Shown piece after piece: positions 1-7,920 of a stretch of 20,950 nt of DNA. This stretch comes from an uncultured Ruminococcus sp. GTDB lineage: Bacteria; Bacillota; Clostridia; Oscillospirales; Ruminococcaceae. The stretch covers positions 1-20,950 of the forward strand of contig CANQCJ010000014.1 in the NCBI GenBank assembly GCA_947589205.1. Reading direction: 5' to 3'. Made by a program: the position numbers and the translations under genes. The first letter of the stretch is position 1; the number at the start of each line of letters is the position of its first letter. The notes beneath the pieces were generated by a model, which was given only the letters and a program-made list of their open reading frames with translations, made no database searches and had not been told where the DNA came from.

Positions 1-128
1 CGGAGACTAAGTTTGCGGACGGTATAAAGAAAACTATCAAATGGTATCTCGAAAATCGCGAGTGGTGGGAAGAAATTATCTCCGGGGAGTATATGGATTA
101 CTACGAAAAAATGTACGGAAACAGGTAA
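1..128 (+). CDS. rfbB: dTDP-glucose 4,6-dehydratase, C-terminal fragment (5' end outside window)
   Basis: The last 41 codons are readable from base 3 to the TAA at 126-128. The peptide has the closing signature of RmlB/RfbB enzymes: a helix with KKTIKWYLENREWWEEI, then an acidic GEY stretch and the terminal YYEKMYGNR. RmlB is an NAD-dependent short-chain dehydrogenase that converts dTDP-glucose to dTDP-4-keto-6-deoxyglucose for rhamnose and related cell-wall or capsule sugars. The catalytic core lies outside the window, so function is inferred only from this tail. A strong terminator follows 25 bases after the stop, so this gene ends its transcription unit. Confidence 0.8.
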   Translation, partial: ETKFADGIKKTIKWYLENREWWEEIISGEYMDYYEKMYGNR

Positions 129-153
129 TGACGTTTTTGATCACTAATAAACA

Positions 154-199
154 ACGGCTGTAGATAAGAGAAAATCCTCTCCTATCTACAGCCGTGTTT
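154..199. terminator. Bidirectional rho-independent terminator
   Basis: A long stem pairs ACGGCTGTAGATA (154-166) with TATCTACAGCCGT (183-195), with further pairing inside around AGAG/CTCT. A T-rich run follows on the plus strand and an A-rich run precedes it in ACAACGG, so it can serve both the dehydratase (plus) and the converging AAA/nuclease gene (minus), whose stop codon lies directly against it. Confidence 0.85.
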
Positions 200-1767
200 T
201 ATATCTCTGCCGTTTCAAATCTGCACTCATGCACCTTACTTTTCTTATCATAATTAATCCCGACAAAAAGCGCCGTTCCCTCATAATCTTTCAGGCATTT
301 CACATACCCCTTGTCATGTATCTGCTCCAAAGCGATACCGGCGTTTTTGTCCCATTTCAATTCAATTATCATTGCAGGATTTTTGTTTCCTTTTCTCGGC
401 ACAAACACCAGATCGGCAAAACCCTCTCCGCCTTGCAATTCTCTATAAACCGCGTAGGTATCCTGCGCCGAATAATACGCTAAAGTCAATACACAGGCAA
501 GCGAATTCTCGTCGTTGTATTGTATCACGGAGACATTATCGCTGTGCACCTCCGCGATCATTTCCGCAACCTTTTGAGCATTCTGCGCCAGCGTATATTT
601 CAGCAATTTATCCGACTGCTCGATCGCCTGCGTAACCTTTTTATATTCGATCGTATCGGAAATTGAATTTATAAATTCCTGCCGAACCTCAAAATTAGGG
701 ATCCAAGCAGTTTTTGTATCAAAATCGTAAGTTAGATAACCGAGGTGAATAAGCAGAGTCAAAACGTCGTCCGCACTCTCAAAAGTACACATATCGTTTT
801 GGAATTTCTTCGTGTTGACCGAAATATGTTCCCCGCCGATCATCTGAATAATTTTGTCGCGAAGACCGTTTTCGTTGCGGCGAATATAAACTTTCAAAGC
901 CTCATAGGATTCCGTCTGCGACCAGTAATTATCAAACACTTTTTTCATAATGACAGATACAACAGAGCGCGGATTGTATGTGGGTACTCCGTTGACATTG
1001 TAGCCGTCATACCATTTCTTAACTTCGTCAATGGGAACATTACGCTCAGTACACAGGTCTGCGACCTCCGATTCGGTGAAGCCTGTAAATTCCGCAAGCT
1101 CGTATTGATTCGACATTGAATATTCGTCAAACATATTAAGCGCAGAATGTTCGCCGTATTTTTTTATCGGCAAAATTCCGGTCATGTAAACAAGAGCCAC
1201 ATAAGGCTGATTTTTAAACAAGTCCCGCAGGAAATCCAAATATACTTTCTGCGAGGTTTTATCTTCTTTATAAATGCGGAAAATGCAGTCCCATTCGTCA
1301 ATTATGAAGATAAATTTTTCACCCATTTCGCTGTGAAGGTCCTCCAAAACCGTGATAAGGCTTGTTTCGTCCGGGTCAACGGAGGAGAAAGTTCGCCGCA
1401 TTTCTTTCAAAATACGCTTTTGCATAAATTCGAGCAAATCTTGAATACTTTTTGTGCGGCTTAAAAATTTTTGAATATCCACGTGAATTACGTTATATTG
1501 ATTCAAGTGCTTTTTATAATCCGGAGCTTTGGAAATTTTAAAATGTGAAAACAATTCATCGGAATTGCAGCCCTTGCTGTAATATGCCGCGAGCATATTT
1601 TCCGCGATAGATTTTCCAAAACGGCGCGGGCGGCTGACACAGATGTGCTTTTGCGATGTGCCGAGAATGCTGTTTGTAAAAGCGATCAGCATGGTTTTGT
1701 CGATATAAATTTCGGAATTTACAGCCTCCGCAAACAAATCGTTTCCGGGATTAAGATAGATACCCAT
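199..1767 (-). CDS. AAA-ATPase-like protein with C-terminal PD-(D/E)XK nuclease-like domain
   Basis: This 522-residue protein has the architecture of the 'AAA-ATPase-like / DUF1703' family. The N-terminal part carries a degenerate P-loop, SRPRRFGKS (45-53), and a Walker-B-like FIFIIDEWD (152-160). Helical linkers follow. The C-terminal third has a PD-(D/E)XK-type core: Asp452 in GFADLVF, then Glu469 and Lys471 in IIELKW. Members are highly multiplied in gut Clostridia and Bacteroidetes; their role is unsettled, and nuclease activity is inferred from the fold only. GAAAGGAG sits about 8 bases before the ATG. The gene stands alone, converges on the dehydratase and shares its terminator. Length is normal for the family and I see no frameshift. 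Confidence 0.85.
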   Translation of the reverse strand: MGIYLNPGNDLFAEAVNSEIYIDKTMLIAFTNSILGTSQKHICVSRPRRFGKSIAENMLAAYYSKGCNSDELFSHFKISKAPDYKKHLNQYNVIHVDIQKFLSRTKSIQDLLEFMQKRILKEMRRTFSSVDPDETSLITVLEDLHSEMGEKFIFIIDEWDCIFRIYKEDKTSQKVYLDFLRDLFKNQPYVALVYMTGILPIKKYGEHSALNMFDEYSMSNQYELAEFTGFTESEVADLCTERNVPIDEVKKWYDGYNVNGVPTYNPRSVVSVIMKKVFDNYWSQTESYEALKVYIRRNENGLRDKIIQMIGGEHISVNTKKFQNDMCTFESADDVLTLLIHLGYLTYDFDTKTAWIPNFEVRQEFINSISDTIEYKKVTQAIEQSDKLLKYTLAQNAQKVAEMIAEVHSDNVSVIQYNDENSLACVLTLAYYSAQDTYAVYRELQGGEGFADLVFVPRKGNKNPAMIIELKWDKNAGIALEQIHDKGYVKCLKDYEGTALFVGINYDKKSKVHECRFETAEI

Positions 1768-2289
1768 AACGTTTCACTCCTTTCACGCAGTCATATTATA
1801 TAGATCACAATTCCGCCAAACCTGATTACTCCGGCATATTCTAAATGTTAGGCATCAGCGGAAGTGTTTGTCTTGCCATGTCGAGCTTGAATGACGTGAG
1901 CCTTTAGGAGACCCTCTGCACTGTCACTTTTGATCACGCAAGCTACGCAGCAGACCTGCTATAATTATATGCTCCTACTAATTCTTTCTGAAATCGGCAG
2001 AAGTCTGAGCCGTACACCCGTTAAGGCGGTCGACCAATATAATTATATCACGTTTCGCAGTATAAATCAAGATGATTCAGACAAAAATTCTCGCTTTCTT
2101 TACTTTTTGGCGCATTATATCGGGTAATTGTCCGATTCTTGTGCGCATCGCTCAAAATATTCCTATAATGCGGTCCTGCTGTTACGCAGAAGCTAGGTGA
2201 CATAGAACAAGTCTGATTCAGCATTCCTTATGATCTAAATTTCAATAAAACAATAAAAGCTCGTGAGATACTGTTTTTATATTTTAAGC
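1768..2289. other. Intergenic stretch without a supportable gene
   Basis: This divergent gap separates the AAA/nuclease gene from the AraC-type gene. It is patchy in composition, with a few ATs-rich tracts including TATAATTATAT at about 1960 and again at about 2038. A 65-codon open frame at 1930-2127 has no ribosome site and no protein-like pattern. I see no tRNA, riboswitch or repeat array. The minus-strand promoter of the AAA/nuclease gene must lie near the left end, but I cannot pick it with confidence. Confidence 0.5.
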
Positions 2290-2318
2290 TTGCATATTTT
2301 GTTGTTTTTTGTTATAAT
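2290..2318 (+). promoter_or_regulatory. Sigma-70-type promoter of the AraC-type gene
   Basis: TTGCAT (2290-2295) and TATAAT (2313-2318) are separated by exactly 17 bases. The start codon lies about 40 bases downstream and no other gene intervenes. Confidence 0.7.
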
Positions 2319-2360
2319 AAAAGCATTGAATTTATTATAACATACAACAGAAAAGGAATT

Positions 2361-3200
2361 ATGACTATGAACAGTTACATTGAATTGACCGCAAGATACG
2401 TTCCCATAACCGCGTATCCGGCTTCTCAAAGCGATACATATTCGGAGATACCTCCTTGTGAAGCGCTTCGCCCGTACATACGCTGTTTCTGGGGAACGGC
2501 TGAACCGATTTGCAATAGTGTTACAGACAGCGCTCCTACCCTTGTTATTCCCGACACCTGCATGGATATTATTTTCAATATCAACTATACAAAAAATACA
2601 TTAGACAGCGGATTTTGTACTATAGATGAAATCGGATATTATTCACAGGCTGCCGGTACGTCTGAGTACTCGATTTTTGCTGTAAGATTTTATGCGTGGT
2701 CCGCTTCACTTTTTGCGGATAATTCTTTTTCGGGCAGCAAAAACAAGCGCTTCGATACAGACGAGTTTTTCAGCGGATCTAAGGCGGAGATCATTCCTAT
2801 ACTTATGAAAGTGACATCATTGCAGGAACGCTCCGAATTTCTAAGCGGATATCTTTTGAAAAGACTTAACACAAACCGCTTTAACAGCAATATGATGAAT
2901 GCCGTTTATGACATTATAACTACAAGAGGTACTATTACTTCGGCAGAGCTTGCCTCAAAAAATGCAATTTCCCAAAGACAGCTTGAACGCATTTTTAATG
3001 AGAATATGGGTATTTCTCCAAAAAGCTTTTCATCACTTATACGCTATCAAATGCTGTGGCAGGAGATGTATTCAAAAGGCGGAAATATTCTCGATATGAC
3101 GGAAAAATACGGCTATTATGACCAGGCACATCTGCTTAATGATTTCCGTAAAAGGCATACCATGACGCCAAATCAAGCTATACGATATGCGCGGAAATAA
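2361..3200 (+). CDS. AraC-family transcriptional regulator
   Basis: The protein is 279 residues or slightly shorter. The N-terminal two thirds looks like the ligand-sensing part of AraC regulators (CEALRPYIRCFWG near residue 31, then a beta-rich segment). The last ~90 residues form the double helix-turn-helix: SQRQLERIFNENMGISPK, then RYQMLWQEMY and YGYYDQAHLLNDFRKRHTMTPNQ, which is the canonical AraC/XylS signature. A second ATG at 2367 sits at better spacing from AAAAGGAA (2351-2358) than the ATG at 2361, so the true start may be two codons later. The flavin reductase gene follows 83 bases downstream on the same strand and is a natural candidate target. The effector is unknown. Confidence 0.9.
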   Translation: MTMNSYIELTARYVPITAYPASQSDTYSEIPPCEALRPYIRCFWGTAEPICNSVTDSAPTLVIPDTCMDIIFNINYTKNTLDSGFCTIDEIGYYSQAAGTSEYSIFAVRFYAWSASLFADNSFSGSKNKRFDTDEFFSGSKAEIIPILMKVTSLQERSEFLSGYLLKRLNTNRFNSNMMNAVYDIITTRGTITSAELASKNAISQRQLERIFNENMGISPKSFSSLIRYQMLWQEMYSKGGNILDMTEKYGYYDQAHLLNDFRKRHTMTPNQAIRYARK

Positions 3201-3210
3201 TGTCGGATTT

Positions 3211-3248
3211 TTACAATACAAGCTGTAAAATAAGCAGTATAATATAAT
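3211..3248 (+). promoter_or_regulatory. Promoter-like block upstream of the flavin reductase
   Basis: TTACAATACAA (3211-3221) precedes GTATAATATA (3237-3246), which contains a perfect -10. The -35-like TTACAA would be 21 bases away, too far for an unaided promoter, so activator help (possibly by the AraC-type protein) is plausible. TTACA at 3211 and TGTAA at 3224 also form a small dyad. The same two blocks recur at 4245-4279. Confidence 0.45.
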
Positions 3249-3283
3249 CAGCCGAACGGCAAATTATATTAGAGGTGATCTTA

Positions 3284-3928
3284 ATGAAAAAAGATTTTTT
3301 TAACCGTCCCGATACCATTGACGAAAGCGAGCTTTACGGATTTTCATGGATAGAAACCGTGCTTGCTATCCCGTCACCGCTGGTGTGTGTAACAAGCTAT
3401 AAGGAAAACGGTCTGCCGAATGCTACAATGCAGTCGTGGTGCGAGTTTGACGGAAACGAGGGATTTCATGTACTGTTTTCGGCGGTGAACAAGCATACAC
3501 ATATGTTTTCAAGCATTATGAAAACCAAACAGTTTGCTGTGAATTTTCCGAGTGCAGATGTATTTATGAAATGTATGTCAACTATTGAAAACAACGACTA
3601 TGACAAGGACGAGATAACCGCCTCGGGACTTACTGCTCTTCCTGCAGCAAAGATCAATGCTCCGATTATCAAAGAGTGTTTTCTAAATCTCGAATGTGAG
3701 CTTGAATGGGCAAAGGAGCTGTCGGAGGTCGGCGAGCATTATGTTTTCTGTGCAAAAATAATTGGATTTCACATGGACGAAGAACATTATAATGCCGATA
3801 AGCTCGGACGCTACGGTGAAACGGGGTATCTGTACAATATCCACAGACCGACCGATCCCGATACCGGCAGGGTGTCGGAAACGCAGGTGGGTGTTATACA
3901 TAAATTGGGGACTTATGATAGGCTGTAA
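3284..3928 (+). CDS. Flavin reductase / flavoredoxin-like FMN-binding split-barrel protein
   Basis: The protein is about 214 residues. The N-terminal segment SPLVCVTSYKENGLPNATM, then VLFSAVNKHTHMFSSIM and FAVNFPSADVFMKC, follow the pattern of flavin-reductase-like FMN-binding proteins (DIM6/NTAB type, such as flavoredoxin). These are homodimeric cytoplasmic proteins that bind FMN on a split beta-barrel and pass electrons to partner redox proteins. I chose ATG at 3284 because AGAGGTG (3271-3277) lies six bases ahead; the in-frame GTG at 3275 lies inside that ribosome site. The C-terminus is intact. Its position just behind an AraC-type gene suggests regulated expression. Substrate or partner cannot be deduced. 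Confidence 0.85.
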   Translation: MKKDFFNRPDTIDESELYGFSWIETVLAIPSPLVCVTSYKENGLPNATMQSWCEFDGNEGFHVLFSAVNKHTHMFSSIMKTKQFAVNFPSADVFMKCMSTIENNDYDKDEITASGLTALPAAKINAPIIKECFLNLECELEWAKELSEVGEHYVFCAKIIGFHMDEEHYNADKLGRYGETGYLYNIHRPTDPDTGRVSETQVGVIHKLGTYDRL

Positions 3929-3944
3929 ATTATAATATTGCAAA

Positions 3945-3985
3945 GCACAGGTCGTCATAAGCAGATCTTCGATGATGACCCGTGC
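3945..3985. other. Imperfect hairpin after the flavin reductase
   Basis: GCACAGGTCGTCAT (3945-3958) pairs with ATGATGACCCGTGC (3972-3985), leaving two mismatches and a 13-base loop. There is no clean T-run behind it, so it may be a weak or decayed terminator or a 3'-protecting hairpin. Confidence 0.5.
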
Positions 3986-4172
3986 TTCTGATAATATGTG
4001 TTCATTTGTAAAATATATTACGGTATGTTCTATTCGATTTATTTGTTTTATCAATGTTCCGTTTCCAAAGTGCGCAGCTCAAGCAATATGCTGCACGGAT
4101 AGCAAAGAAAAATCCGTGCCTAAGAAAGCTAAGGATCGTGACAAGGATAAGAAGAAACCGGCATTTGAATAA
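3972..4172 (+). pseudogene. Probable gene remnant with lysine-rich C-terminus
   Basis: An open frame ends with a charged tail (KKAKDRDKDKKKPAFE) that looks like a genuine protein C-terminus and stops about 30 bases before a strong terminator. The front half is not protein-like, overlaps the preceding hairpin and has no ribosome site. I read this as the surviving 3' end of a deleted gene. No family recognised. Confidence 0.25.
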
Positions 4173-4203
4173 GGGACTTTGGACCCGGTGGGTTCAAGAT
4201 TTG

Positions 4204-4238
4204 AGCGGAGGCGTTTGATCCTCCGCTTTTCTGTTTTT
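4204..4238 (+). terminator. Rho-independent terminator
   Basis: AGCGGAGG (4204-4211) pairs perfectly with CCTCCGCT (4220-4227) around an eight-base loop, followed by the T-rich run TTTTCTGTTTTT. It has no intact gene immediately upstream, supporting a deleted or decayed gene at about 3990-4170. Confidence 0.85.
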
Positions 4239-4244
4239 ATCCCC

Positions 4245-4280
4245 TTACAATACAAAAAAGAAACAGGCTGTATAATATAT
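4245..4280 (+). promoter_or_regulatory. Promoter-like block, near copy of the one at 3211
   Basis: TTACAATACAA (4245-4255) and GTATAATATA (4270-4279) repeat the two blocks found before the flavin reductase, with spacing one base shorter. It lies 120 bases before a well-formed ribosome site and a broken reading frame. Confidence 0.4.
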
Positions 4281-4398
4281 TTATAATGAAGTGACGAGTT
4301 AAAATTACAGCTTAAAGCAAGGACACAAAATCCCCCCAAACGAACTGCTGTAAACAGATGTGATAAAATAATAATAGAAAATATAAGGAGTGATCGAG

Positions 4399-4452
4399 AT
4401 GAAACAAAAAAATATTTGTGCAATTCCACCAAAATATGCAGTTTTCACTTGA
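4399..4452 (+). pseudogene. Truncated 5' end of an unidentified gene
   Basis: ATAAGGAG lies eight bases before this ATG, as good as for any gene here, but the frame stops after 17 codons (MKQKNICAIPPKYAVFT). This is best read as the start of a gene whose body was deleted, although a real short leader peptide cannot be excluded. The next ribosome site (TAGGTGATAT) follows within 45 bases. Confidence 0.35.
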
Positions 4453-4497
4453 TATTTATGTTAAAATGCAATCAATTATTTAAGATAGGTGATATAT

Positions 4498-4828
4498 ATG
4501 TATGAGGGTACGATAACCAGAAGAATGAAATCTACAAAAAGCAGCGTTTATAAAAATCTGCTTACCCGCAGCGATTTTGATTCTAAAATTGCAAAGTTAG
4601 ATATAGCACAGTCTTCGCAGGATCTTCGTTGATGCCTATAAACGCTCTGCCGAGCTTTCCGAGCGCGATCAAAGGTCTGTTATCCGCCTGATGGATTCGC
4701 TGAATGAGAAATTCTATCCTATTATAGCAAGTCAACAATATCGGGAATATAGTAAGTGTGCTGCTAAGTATTATCAAATCTTAATGGCGTATTTTACTAA
4801 TGTGTATGTTGATTTAATGTTTAAATAA
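4498..4828 (+). pseudogene. Frameshifted hypothetical gene
   Basis: ATG at 4498 follows ATAGGTGA at normal spacing and opens a 44-codon frame of plausible protein (MYEGTITRRMKSTKSSVYKN...) ending at TGA 4630-4632. Protein-like sequence continues in the next frame from about 4622 (FVDAYKRSAELSERD...) to the TAA at 4826-4828. The combined product would be about 110 residues, helical and charged. No family recognised. One base change near 4620-4632 would join the halves, so this is either a recent pseudogene or a sequence error. Confidence 0.5.
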
Positions 4829-4831
4829 TAA

Positions 4832-5090
4832 AAAAGATGGTCAAGTACTGCATACCGATTTGCTTTCACACCTGATGACAGTTTATACTTTATTGATCGG
4901 GAGCTTGCAATGGGGAGGTTTTTGGCTTGCACCTACTTCAGTGACTACGATTTTATTCTCCAAAAGAAACGGAAAAATTGTTGTTCCGCGTTATATCGCA
5001 TTAGGTGATACTTCTCATTTGTACAGGAACGAACTGTCAATTAATTCCGGAGGATTAAAAGGCAATTTTATATAGATCAACAATATAGCT
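4832..5090 (+). other. Degenerate stretch with uncertain coding remnants
   Basis: Two overlapping frames are open here. One (4860-5075) has a hydrophobic start but no ribosome site. The other (from about 4832 to 5005) reads YRFAFTPDDSLYFIDREL and looks more protein-like but has no start codon of its own. I cannot support either as a gene; both could be leftovers of one decayed gene ending ahead of the terminator at 5131. Confidence 0.3.
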
Positions 5091-5130
5091 ATTCATATAC
5101 GTTTGCCAAACCTTTAAAACAGTATATAAT

Positions 5131-5175
5131 AACGGCGCTTTTGGAAGAAAATAAAGAAAGTGCCGTTTTTTATTT
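5131..5175 (+). terminator. Rho-independent terminator
   Basis: AACGGCGCTTT (5131-5141) pairs with AAAGTGCCGTT (5157-5167) with one mismatch, and TTTTTTATTTT follows. It ends the decayed block to its left and isolates the next small cluster. Confidence 0.75.
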
Positions 5176-5268
5176 TCCCTCCCCCTTAAAAGTCCGATCA
5201 TATTATATGATATGATATATACAGCAAAGAGATGCTGCACCCAATAAAATATTGAAGGAGCAGTACAC

Positions 5269-5885
5269 TTGGTATCTGAGGTCAATGTCATAATGGATAT
5301 TGTCAATATATCAACTTAAAAAAACTAATAAGCATATTGACCGTGATCTTAATATGCTGCTGTTAATAATAGGGATACTTGTCATTAATATTTTTTATTT
5401 TTTAATAAGATAACAAATAAAAATAAATTATTAAAGGAAATGGAGATATTTAAAGTCCGGGAACGTTATCAGCAGCAATTTATTGACAATGCAAATATGC
5501 AGTATGATTCCATTTGTAAAATAAGGCTTGATATCAAAAATCAACTGTCCGCTGACAACTATAGTAGATATTATGATTTTGATATGTCAAAATATTATGG
5601 TTCTTTAGGATTTTCATGCGCTCTGATCTGCCTTTTAGCCTGCTTTAATTTTATATCGATATATTCTTTCGACCGTAATCAATGAATACAGAATTTCAGA
5701 ATATGCGGTGCAACTCGCTTAAATTAACTATCGAATTTGCAAAAGAAATTTTCGCTTTGAGCTTTCCTGTGCTGGTGATCGGAGATGATCACATTTTGCA
5801 GCTTGCGTCCGCCTTACCTTTAATAATTATTTCGCTGATACCGATATTTTATGTGTTATTTGCTAATTACGTAGAATTAAAATAG
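5269..5885 (+). pseudogene. Fragmented small membrane protein gene(s)
   Basis: GAAGGAG (5254-5260) lies eight bases before a TTG at 5269 that opens a 16-codon frame stopping at 5317-5319. The next frame continues protein-like (KKTNKHIDRDLN, then the hydrophobic span MLLLIIGILVINIFYF) to TAA 5411-5413. Shifting frame again in the T-run near 5391-5403 joins it to FNKITNKNKLLKEMEIFKVRERYQQQF and the 81-codon frame 5440-5685, which has a second hydrophobic span (FSCALICLLACFNFISIYSF). A third piece, 5682-5885, overlaps it by ATGA and carries one or two more hydrophobic spans. I read this as one multi-span coiled-coil membrane protein broken by about three frameshifts. The alternative is up to three small membrane proteins; the 5682 ATG has no strong ribosome site. 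Confidence 0.45.
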
Positions 5886-5928
5886 TGTCTGTTTAATTTA
5901 AAGATACTGATGAATCCAATCAGGCATA

Positions 5929-6303
5929 TTAGTATCCATCGTTTTCCCACGATTCAACTTCGCTCTCGTCGATTTCTAAACTGTCCATATCGTCATGCAG
6001 CTCGCAGTCGGCTTCTTCGCATATTTTCCTTATAGCTTCCTGAGCCGCTTTGGAACGTTCTGCAACCGCCTGTTTCTTAGCTTTGTTCCTTTTAATGAAA
6101 GGTTCGATAAATTTGTATGTTCCTAACGCAACAACCGTAATAACAACTGTTGTAATACCAACACCCTCAAGCAAGCCACGCTCATGACCTTCCTGATAGC
6201 CTTCATTATGAATATCATCAATAAATTTATCAACACCACCGTGTTCTTTTGCTTGCTTTGTCAAATTTGCATAATTGCCTTTTTCATTTGCGTTCCACGC
6301 CAT
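5929..6303 (-). CDS. Small single-span membrane protein, last gene of the HTH-PIN-ankyrin cassette
   Basis: The product is 124 residues. Residues 1-44 are polar with several glycines (EGYQEGHERGLLEG), residues about 46-66 form one hydrophobic span (VGITTVVITVVALGTYKFI), 70-95 is strongly basic and helical (KRNKAKKQAVAERSKAAQEA), and the tail is very acidic (DSLEIDESEVESWENDGY). The positive-inside rule would put the C-terminal part in the cytoplasm. GAAAGGAG lies nine bases before the ATG. It starts 15 bases after the kinase-HAD-PRTase stop, so the two are almost certainly co-transcribed. I recognise no family. It could anchor the cassette's product at the membrane or act as an effector; both are guesses. 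Confidence 0.75.
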   Translation of the reverse strand: MAWNANEKGNYANLTKQAKEHGGVDKFIDDIHNEGYQEGHERGLLEGVGITTVVITVVALGTYKFIEPFIKRNKAKKQAVAERSKAAQEAIRKICEEADCELHDDMDSLEIDESEVESWENDGY

Positions 6304-6318
6304 AGATAATTTCTCCTT

Positions 6319-7920
6319 TCAGTCAATATAATTAAACAGCCTGTCAGCCGTATCCGGACCTTTACCGTTCTTTTGTGTTGATTGTTTGCTGCCTACAAAC
6401 GAATTAGCAGATGTTCTTATTGCAAATATCTTATAACCTCGTAATATATCGATCGCTTTTTCCTGAATGACATTGGTTACAATAACGATCTCTATATCAG
6501 GTTTGCTTTGCTTCAGCTTACTTATCATATCAAGGACAGACTTTCCCGTGTTGATCACGCTGTCAACAATAACAGCTATCCCTTGCTGTATATCGGGCAG
6601 TTTGTCGCTTTTAGGATCGCAGCTGTAGAAAGTACCGCCAAAGCCCGTATATACGCCGTCACCAAAGAATCGTCCGCCGCGTTCAAGTATGATGACAGCG
6701 GCATCAATATTGGGGATAAAGCCCTGCATGACCTCACCAAGTTTTCTTCCAAGCCTGATATGTGCAGCCGCAAGCCTTGCGCCGTTTACCCCCGAATCAG
6801 ATTTGCAGATCGCAATATCAGCTGATATATCGCCGTCATTATCAGCATATATGTATGGAGATCTATCATATATAAGATCTATTCCCGAGGTATCGGTATC
6901 TCTCAAAGAACGGCTAAGGTATTTGCCAATATAGAGATAGCCTTGATCTGCTTGTTTCAGCATATAAAGATCATTCCTGCTGTCACCATATGCTGTGACA
7001 GTATAGCCTTTATCTTGCAGCAGATTGACTGCAAAATACTTAGTATCTGCTGAGATAAGCGTATCTGCTATCACATTTTTCAGTCCAAACCGAACAGATA
7101 ATTTATCCCACAATTTTGTTATGCCCGATGAAAGAATTATATAATTTTTACCGGATATTCTGCTATATATCTCTTTATTGAGCGTTATTTCCGACAGCTT
7201 TGATATGTCATAAGCAATATTTTTTATTTCCATATTAAATTGCAGTGACTGATACCCTGTGTAAAAGCTTCCGTCAAAAGCATGAGTAATATAATTGTTT
7301 GTGCAAGCTCTGAACGAGTCCTGTTCTATGATAGTTTTATCGCCGTCACAAATATGTATCTCGCAGGGATAAGGATATATTTTAATTATCTTGTCTGCAA
7401 TATGTTCCGCAATATTATATGAACCGTATCCTTTTTCAATATTGTCAATAAAATTCTGCAAATCTGATGATGTCAGATCATGGACTGCATAAAAATCTTT
7501 GCTGCGTTTATGACATTCGGTTCTCAGGCTTTCAAGCTCAAAACTTTGCCATTTTCTGATTTGTTCAACAGAAATTTCGGCAAAGCTTTTGTTTTTAACA
7601 GAATTTTTCAGCCGTTCTTTGATGATCTCCGGTTCGCAGTAAAGATAGATAAACACATCATAAAGCTCACCATCGGCTTCGGTAAAAACCACTTCATCAA
7701 GGAAAGAATAGTGACCGTCCGAAATAAAGCTGTCCGTTCTCGCTTTGAGCTGTTCGCAATATCTAATACGTAGAGCATTTTTTTCAGTATCTGGAAGAGA
7801 CGAAAATTTTCCCGATGCCATTTTATTAAGCTCTGTGCTGCCGTGTACAACGTTTATTTTCAAATCGTCTAACAATGTTGTTTTTCCGGAACACGGCAAG
7901 CCGTACAACGCATACTTCAT
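6319..7920 (-). CDS. Three-domain protein: P-loop kinase, HAD phosphatase, UPRTase-like phosphoribosyltransferase
   Basis: The 533-residue protein has three readable catalytic modules. Residues 1-165 are a P-loop kinase-like domain with Walker A GLPCSGKTT (7-15) and an arginine/lysine-rich lid near 100-125. Residues about 185-355 are a HAD phosphatase: Asp192/Asp194 in HICDGDKT, a Ser at 264-265, Lys294, and the motif-IV GDSRND at 312-317. Residues about 375-533 are a type-I phosphoribosyltransferase like uracil PRTase: ILERGGRFFGDGV (411-423), the PRPP loop VIVDSVINTGKS (450-461, second acidic residue replaced by Ser) and GPDTADRLFNYI at the end. The family roles are transfer of ribose-5-phosphate to a base, dephosphorylation, and phosphorylation; the actual substrate is unknown. 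A nucleotide-like metabolite is inferred. AAGGAAG precedes the ATG, which overlaps the stop of a 14-codon leader ORF. Confidence 0.85.
   Translation of the reverse strand: MKYALYGLPCSGKTTLLDDLKINVVHGSTELNKMASGKFSSLPDTEKNALRIRYCEQLKARTDSFISDGHYSFLDEVVFTEADGELYDVFIYLYCEPEIIKERLKNSVKNKSFAEISVEQIRKWQSFELESLRTECHKRSKDFYAVHDLTSSDLQNFIDNIEKGYGSYNIAEHIADKIIKIYPYPCEIHICDGDKTIIEQDSFRACTNNYITHAFDGSFYTGYQSLQFNMEIKNIAYDISKLSEITLNKEIYSRISGKNYIILSSGITKLWDKLSVRFGLKNVIADTLISADTKYFAVNLLQDKGYTVTAYGDSRNDLYMLKQADQGYLYIGKYLSRSLRDTDTSGIDLIYDRSPYIYADNDGDISADIAICKSDSGVNGARLAAAHIRLGRKLGEVMQGFIPNIDAAVIILERGGRFFGDGVYTGFGGTFYSCDPKSDKLPDIQQGIAVIVDSVINTGKSVLDMISKLKQSKPDIEIVIVTNVIQEKAIDILRGYKIFAIRTSANSFVGSKQSTQKNGKGPDTADRLFNYID

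Noticed and set aside
1930..2127. 65-codon open frame in the gap before the AraC-type gene
   Set aside because: No ribosome site, no protein-like pattern and no recognisable motif; likely chance.
2160..2215. tRNA-like feel around GCGGTCCTGCTGTTACGCAGAAGC
   Set aside because: No acceptor stem or T-loop consensus could be built around it.
4860..5075. 71-codon frame starting MLSHLMTVYTLL
   Set aside because: No ribosome site; a competing frame over the same bases looks more protein-like, so I described the stretch as degenerate only.
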